DNA of 64,000 bases from QHWT01 sp963755695 (GTDB lineage: Bacteria; Acidobacteriota; Vicinamibacteria; Vicinamibacterales; 2-12-FULL-66-21), in NCBI GenBank assembly GCA_963755695.1, contig CAVWLB010000010.1, positions 1,798,001 through 1,862,000 on the forward strand, given 5' to 3'. Each line of letters begins with the position of its first letter. Position 1 is the stretch's first letter. The position numbers and the translations under genes are program-made. Under the pieces are notes generated by a model. It was not told where the DNA came from and made no database searches. It worked only from the letters and a program-made list of their open reading frames with translations. Shown piece by piece: positions 60,587 through 64,000 of the stretch.

Positions 60587-62992
60587 GTGGCCGAGACACC
60601 GCAACCTCCCCCGCTTCCATCCGAATTGCCGGTCGTGCCGCTGCGAGGCGCGGTCGTGCTGCCGATGACGGTCGCGCCGCTTGGCGTGAGCCGCGGCGTC
60701 TCGGTCGAAGCGGTGAACCGCGCGCTCGCGGGAGACCGGATGGTGATCCTGCTGTTGCAGAAAACCGATTCCGAGGAGCCGGCTCCCGACGATCTGTACC
60801 GGGTCGGCACGGTGGCGATCATCCGGCAGATGGCAAAGGCGCAGGCAGGCATGCGCATTCTGGTCGACGGGGTTTCACGCGCGCGCGCGGAGTTTCTTCA
60901 ATCCGAACGCGGCTATCTCACCGCGCTGATCAAGCCGATGCCGGAGAGCAGCGAACGATCGCTCGAAATCGACGCCCGTGTCCGGCGGCTGCAGGAGCTG
61001 GTCGATCGCGCGCTGTCGCTGGCCACCGGACTCTCGCCGGATCTTCGGAATCTCGTGACCAGCATCGACGATCCCCTCCGCATGGCCTATCTGCTCGCCA
61101 GCCTGCTCGACATGAAGGCCGACGACAAACAGAAGCTGCTCGAGGAATCGAGCGTGGCGGTCAAGCTGGAGGCGGTCGCGACGGCGCTCGCGCGCGAGAT
61201 CGACATCCTCGAATTGAAAGGACAGATCGAGTCGCGCGCCGAAAAAGAAATGACCGACGCGCAGCGGCAATACGTCCTGCGCCAACAGCTCAAGGCGATT
61301 CAAACCGAGCTCGGCGAAGGAGACAGCGAGGTCCAGGAACTGCGCAAACGCGTTGCCGAGGCCAATCTGCCCGAGCACGTCCTGACCATCGCCAACCGCG
61401 AGGTCGATCGCCTGGAGCGGATGACTGCGGCCTCGCCCGAGTACCAGATGATTCGCACCTACATCGACTGGATTCTCGAGGTGCCGTGGGACAAGCGCAC
61501 CGAGGACCGGCTCGATCCGGTCGAAGCACGCCGCGTGCTCGATGAAGATCACTACGATCTCGACAAGGTCAAGGAGCGCATCGTCGAATACCTGGCGGTT
61601 CGGAAGCTCAAAGGCAACATGAAGGGTCCGATTCTGTGTTTCGTCGGACCGCCCGGAGTTGGCAAGACGTCGCTCGGACAGTCGATCGCGCGATCGATGA
61701 ACCGGAAGTTCGTCCGCATCTCGCTTGGCGGCGTGCGTGATGAGGCCGAGGTCAGAGGCCATCGGCGGACCTACATCGGCTCGATGCCCGGACGCCTGGT
61801 GCAGGCGCTGAAAACGGTCGGGTCGTCGAATCCGGTGCTGATGCTCGACGAGATCGACAAGATTTCCGTTGGTATACAGGGGGATCCCGCAGCGGCGCTC
61901 CTCGAAGTGCTCGACCCGGCGCAGAACCATACGTTCCGGGACCACTACCTGGAGATTCCGCTCGATCTCTCGCAGGTGCTGTTCATCGCCACGGCGAATC
62001 AGCTCGGCACGATCCATCCCGCGCTGCTCGATCGCATGGAGCTCATCACGCTTGCGGGATACACCGAGGAAGAAAAGATTCACATCGCGAAGATGTATCT
62101 GGTCCCCCGGCAACTCGACGAGCACGGGCTCAAGCCCGAGCAGCTCACGCTCGAGGATGATGCGCTGCGGCGGGTCATCGCCGAGTACACGCGCGAGGCA
62201 GGCGTCCGCACGCTCGAACGGCAGATCGGAACGATCGCCCGGAAGGTCGCGGCGCGGGTCGCGACTGACACCAATTACGTGGCGCGGGCCACCGCCAAGG
62301 AGGTTCCGGATTATCTGGGACCGGCGCGGTTTCGATCCGAAGGTGCGTTCCGGCTCTCCCGCCCCGGCGTGGCCACTGGACTGGCGTGGACAGAAACGGG
62401 CGGCGACGTGCTGTACATCGAGGCCGTGTTGCTGCCCGGTGGTAACGGCCATCTCACGCTGACCGGTCAGCTCGGAAGCGTGATGCAGGAGTCCGCCCGC
62501 GCGGCGTTGAGTCACGTGCGTCAGCAGGCGCATGCGCTCGGCATCGCTCCGGACGCCCTGACCAAGCAGGACCTTCACATCCACGTGCCTGCCGGGGCCA
62601 TCCCCAAAGACGGGCCGTCGGCGGGCGTCACGATGGCGACCGCAATCGTGTCGGCGGCGCGAGGCGTATCCGTCCGTTCAGACATGGCGATGACGGGTGA
62701 GATCACCCTGTCGGGCCTCGTGCTGCCGGTCGGCGGCATCCGCGAGAAGGCGCTTGCGGCCCGGCGGCATGGAATCAAGACCGTGGTGTTGCCGCAGATG
62801 AACAGCCAGGACCTGGTGGAACTGCCCGAAGAGGTGCGCCGTGAGATGACGTTCGTGCCGGCGGCCACGCTCGAGGACGTCCTGCGCGTCGCGGTTCCTG
62901 AGGTGGTTGGGCTGGCCGACAACGCCCCACGCGATGCCTCCGGCCAGAGTCCCGCGGCCGCGGCTGCGGCGGCCGGCGAACCCCACCATTGA
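60587..62992 (+). CDS. lon: ATP-dependent protease Lon
   Basis: 801 residues from GTG 60587, with GGGAA upstream; the in-frame extension to 60536 overlaps the peptidase and is rejected. N-terminal LON domain (LPVVPLRGAVVLPMTVAPLG), coiled coil, AAA+ (Walker A GPPGVGKTSLGQ near residue 352, Walker B PVLMLDEIDKIS, IATANQLGTIHPALLDRMEL). The peptidase domain has catalytic Ser678 in PKDGPSAGVTMATAI and Lys721 in GGIREKALAARRHG, matching the E. coli Ser679/Lys722 spacing. Degrades misfolded and regulatory proteins. Its stop overlaps the TTG of the next gene. Confidence 0.96.
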   Translation: MAETPQPPPLPSELPVVPLRGAVVLPMTVAPLGVSRGVSVEAVNRALAGDRMVILLLQKTDSEEPAPDDLYRVGTVAIIRQMAKAQAGMRILVDGVSRARAEFLQSERGYLTALIKPMPESSERSLEIDARVRRLQELVDRALSLATGLSPDLRNLVTSIDDPLRMAYLLASLLDMKADDKQKLLEESSVAVKLEAVATALAREIDILELKGQIESRAEKEMTDAQRQYVLRQQLKAIQTELGEGDSEVQELRKRVAEANLPEHVLTIANREVDRLERMTAASPEYQMIRTYIDWILEVPWDKRTEDRLDPVEARRVLDEDHYDLDKVKERIVEYLAVRKLKGNMKGPILCFVGPPGVGKTSLGQSIARSMNRKFVRISLGGVRDEAEVRGHRRTYIGSMPGRLVQALKTVGSSNPVLMLDEIDKISVGIQGDPAAALLEVLDPAQNHTFRDHYLEIPLDLSQVLFIATANQLGTIHPALLDRMELITLAGYTEEEKIHIAKMYLVPRQLDEHGLKPEQLTLEDDALRRVIAEYTREAGVRTLERQIGTIARKVAARVATDTNYVARATAKEVPDYLGPARFRSEGAFRLSRPGVATGLAWTETGGDVLYIEAVLLPGGNGHLTLTGQLGSVMQESARAALSHVRQQAHALGIAPDALTKQDLHIHVPAGAIPKDGPSAGVTMATAIVSAARGVSVRSDMAMTGEITLSGLVLPVGGIREKALAARRHGIKTVVLPQMNSQDLVELPEEVRREMTFVPAATLEDVLRVAVPEVVGLADNAPRDASGQSPAAAAAAAGEPHH

Positions 62993-64000
62993 CACCGCGT
63001 CTCGCCTTCTACATCTCGGGGCACGGCTTCGGCCACGCGTCGCGGCAGATCCAGATCATCAACGCCGTCGGGGCTCGCCTGCCGGGGACGCCGATCTTTC
63101 TGCGCACCTCGGCGGCACGCTGGCTGCTCGATCGAACCATCGCGCCGGCCTTCACCGTTGATTCGGAGCCCTGCGACATCGGCGTCGTCCAGATCGACAG
63201 TCTGCGCCTCGACGAACGCGCGACCATCGAACAGGCGCGAGAGTTCTATCGCACGATCGATGAACGCGCAGAACTCGAAGCCGCGAAACTGCGGGCCCAC
63301 AACGTCGCATTGGTTCTCTCGGACGCCCCGCCGCTCGCCAGCGCCGCTGCCGCCCTGGCGGGAGTGCCTTCTTTCGTGGTCTCGAACTTCACGTGGGACT
63401 GGATCTACGAGGAATACCGCGAACACCTGGCGTGCGCGCCCGAGCTGATTCCTGCGATCCAGCGGGCCTACCGGCACGCATCAGCCGCATGGCGGCTCCC
63501 GATGCACGGTGGCTTCGCCACGTTCCAGACGGTCGTCGACCTGCCGTTCATCGCGCGTCACGCGCGTCACGAACGGCGGCAGATTCGCCGACGCCTGGCT
63601 CTCCCAACCATGGATCGCCGGCTCGCACTGCTGTCGTTCGGTGGTTACGGAGTGAGCGACCTCGATCTCTCGTCACTCGACTGCCTCGACACGTGGGACG
63701 TCGTAATCACCGGCGCCACGGCGCCGCGGGCGACGCCCAGAGGCGTGCACTTCATCTACGAGCACACCATCTACGACCGCGCATTGCGCTACGAGGATCT
63801 GGTTCACGCCGTCGACGCGGTGGTCACGAAACCGGGCTACGGCATCATCTCCGAATGCATTGCCAACCAGACCGCGATCGTCTACACGTCGCGCGGCCGG
63901 TTTCCGGAGTACGACGTCCTGGTTCGCGAGATGCCGCGCTATTTGCGCAGCGCCTACATCGATCAAGCAGACTTCCTTGGCGGCCGCTGGCGGACGGCAC
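62989..64000 (+). CDS. glycosyltransferase-like protein resembling L-arabinokinase N-terminus (partial)
   Basis: 337 codons to the window edge; incomplete at the C-terminus. TTG 62989 starts RLAFYISGHGFGHASRQIQI, strongly like the N-terminal glycosyltransferase-B-fold domain of plant L-arabinokinase (YYVTGHGFGHATR). CDIGVVQIDSLRLDERATIE, ALVLSDAPPLASAAAALAGV, FVVSNFTWDWIYEEYREHLA and VVTKPGYGIISECIANQTAI follow the same pattern. It is a GT1/GT28-like sugar-nucleotide fold; no GHMP kinase domain is visible inside the window. Translationally coupled to lon, though functional linkage is unclear. Confidence 0.7.
   Translation, partial: MTPRLAFYISGHGFGHASRQIQIINAVGARLPGTPIFLRTSAARWLLDRTIAPAFTVDSEPCDIGVVQIDSLRLDERATIEQAREFYRTIDERAELEAAKLRAHNVALVLSDAPPLASAAAALAGVPSFVVSNFTWDWIYEEYREHLACAPELIPAIQRAYRHASAAWRLPMHGGFATFQTVVDLPFIARHARHERRQIRRRLALPTMDRRLALLSFGGYGVSDLDLSSLDCLDTWDVVITGATAPRATPRGVHFIYEHTIYDRALRYEDLVHAVDAVVTKPGYGIISECIANQTAIVYTSRGRFPEYDVLVREMPRYLRSAYIDQADFLGGRWRTA

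Noticed and set aside
60875..62584. Long minus-strand frame (569 codons) opposite lon
   Set aside because: Antisense to an unambiguous Lon protease; the translation has no recognisable domain.

Overview
The window is GC-rich bacterial chromosome with dense coding on both strands, many GTG/TTG starts, tightly overlapping genes (ATGA, GTGA and TAATG junctions) and outer-membrane proteins, so a Gram-negative host. An ImuA-ImuB-DnaE2 cassette, a MoxR/DUF58/VWA operon and many M28 peptidases and small zinc-ribbon proteins suggest Acidobacteriota (Vicinamibacteria-like). That placement is inference; there is no rRNA or other marker here. No tRNA, rRNA, CRISPR array, prophage or intact insertion sequence was found.

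Layout. 1-2.7 kb: imuA-imuB-dnaE2 mutagenesis cassette (minus strand, dnaE2 cut by the window edge). 2.8-6 kb: MFS exporter, Ni/Co-type transporter, DsbD-alpha-like protein, glycine-zipper lipoprotein. 6.1-27.6 kb: a phosphate/polyphosphate region. It holds DUF3891-phoB-phoR, a Pit transporter with its DUF47 partner, porin-pstS-pstC-pstA, a second orphan PhoB-type regulator, GlpQ, SixA-CHAD, Ppx/GppA-HD, two tandem thymidylate-kinase-like proteins, and pstB-phoU separated from pstSCA. GlgC and several small orphan proteins are interspersed. Six sites with 7-bp units at exact 11-bp spacing look like Pho boxes and join these transcription units into one proposed regulon. 27.6-31.7 kb: yacG, citrate synthase, a glutaminyl-cyclase-like M28 protein and a DRE-TIM synthase. 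31.4-37.3 kb: an FHA-GAF-PP2C regulator and a zinc/manganese uptake operon with porin but no ATPase gene in sight.

37.5-52.1 kb: a rhomboid protease converges on an eight-gene minus-strand operon related to bacterial aerotolerance (Bat) operons: TPR-gluzincin, DUF4159, MoxR, DUF58, BatA-like, DUF4175-like, VWA/glutamine-amidotransferase-like, and a terminal caspase-fold protein with no cysteine in its mature part. 52.2-58.6 kb: PIG-V-like mannosyltransferase, Tat-exported HisC-like aminotransferase, ICMT-like methyltransferase, FAD reductase, ketoacyl synthase and a divergent NnrU-like protein. 58.7-64 kb: zinc ribbon, PA-domain M28 peptidase, Lon, and a glycosyltransferase resembling the N-terminal half of plant L-arabinokinase (cut by the edge).

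Two cross-cutting observations. First, degenerate heptanucleotide tandem arrays (STRR-like) occur at seven or more loci. Two share one heptamer (CCTCGGA), and three lie in frame inside or at the end of genes (dnaE2, rhomboid, mannosyltransferase). Second, several conserved genes (imuB, the CHAD gene, ppx, the DRE-TIM synthase, the BatA-like gene) are split by single-base indels with the protein sequence preserved on both sides. This looks more like consensus error than decay, but it cannot be settled from this sequence alone.
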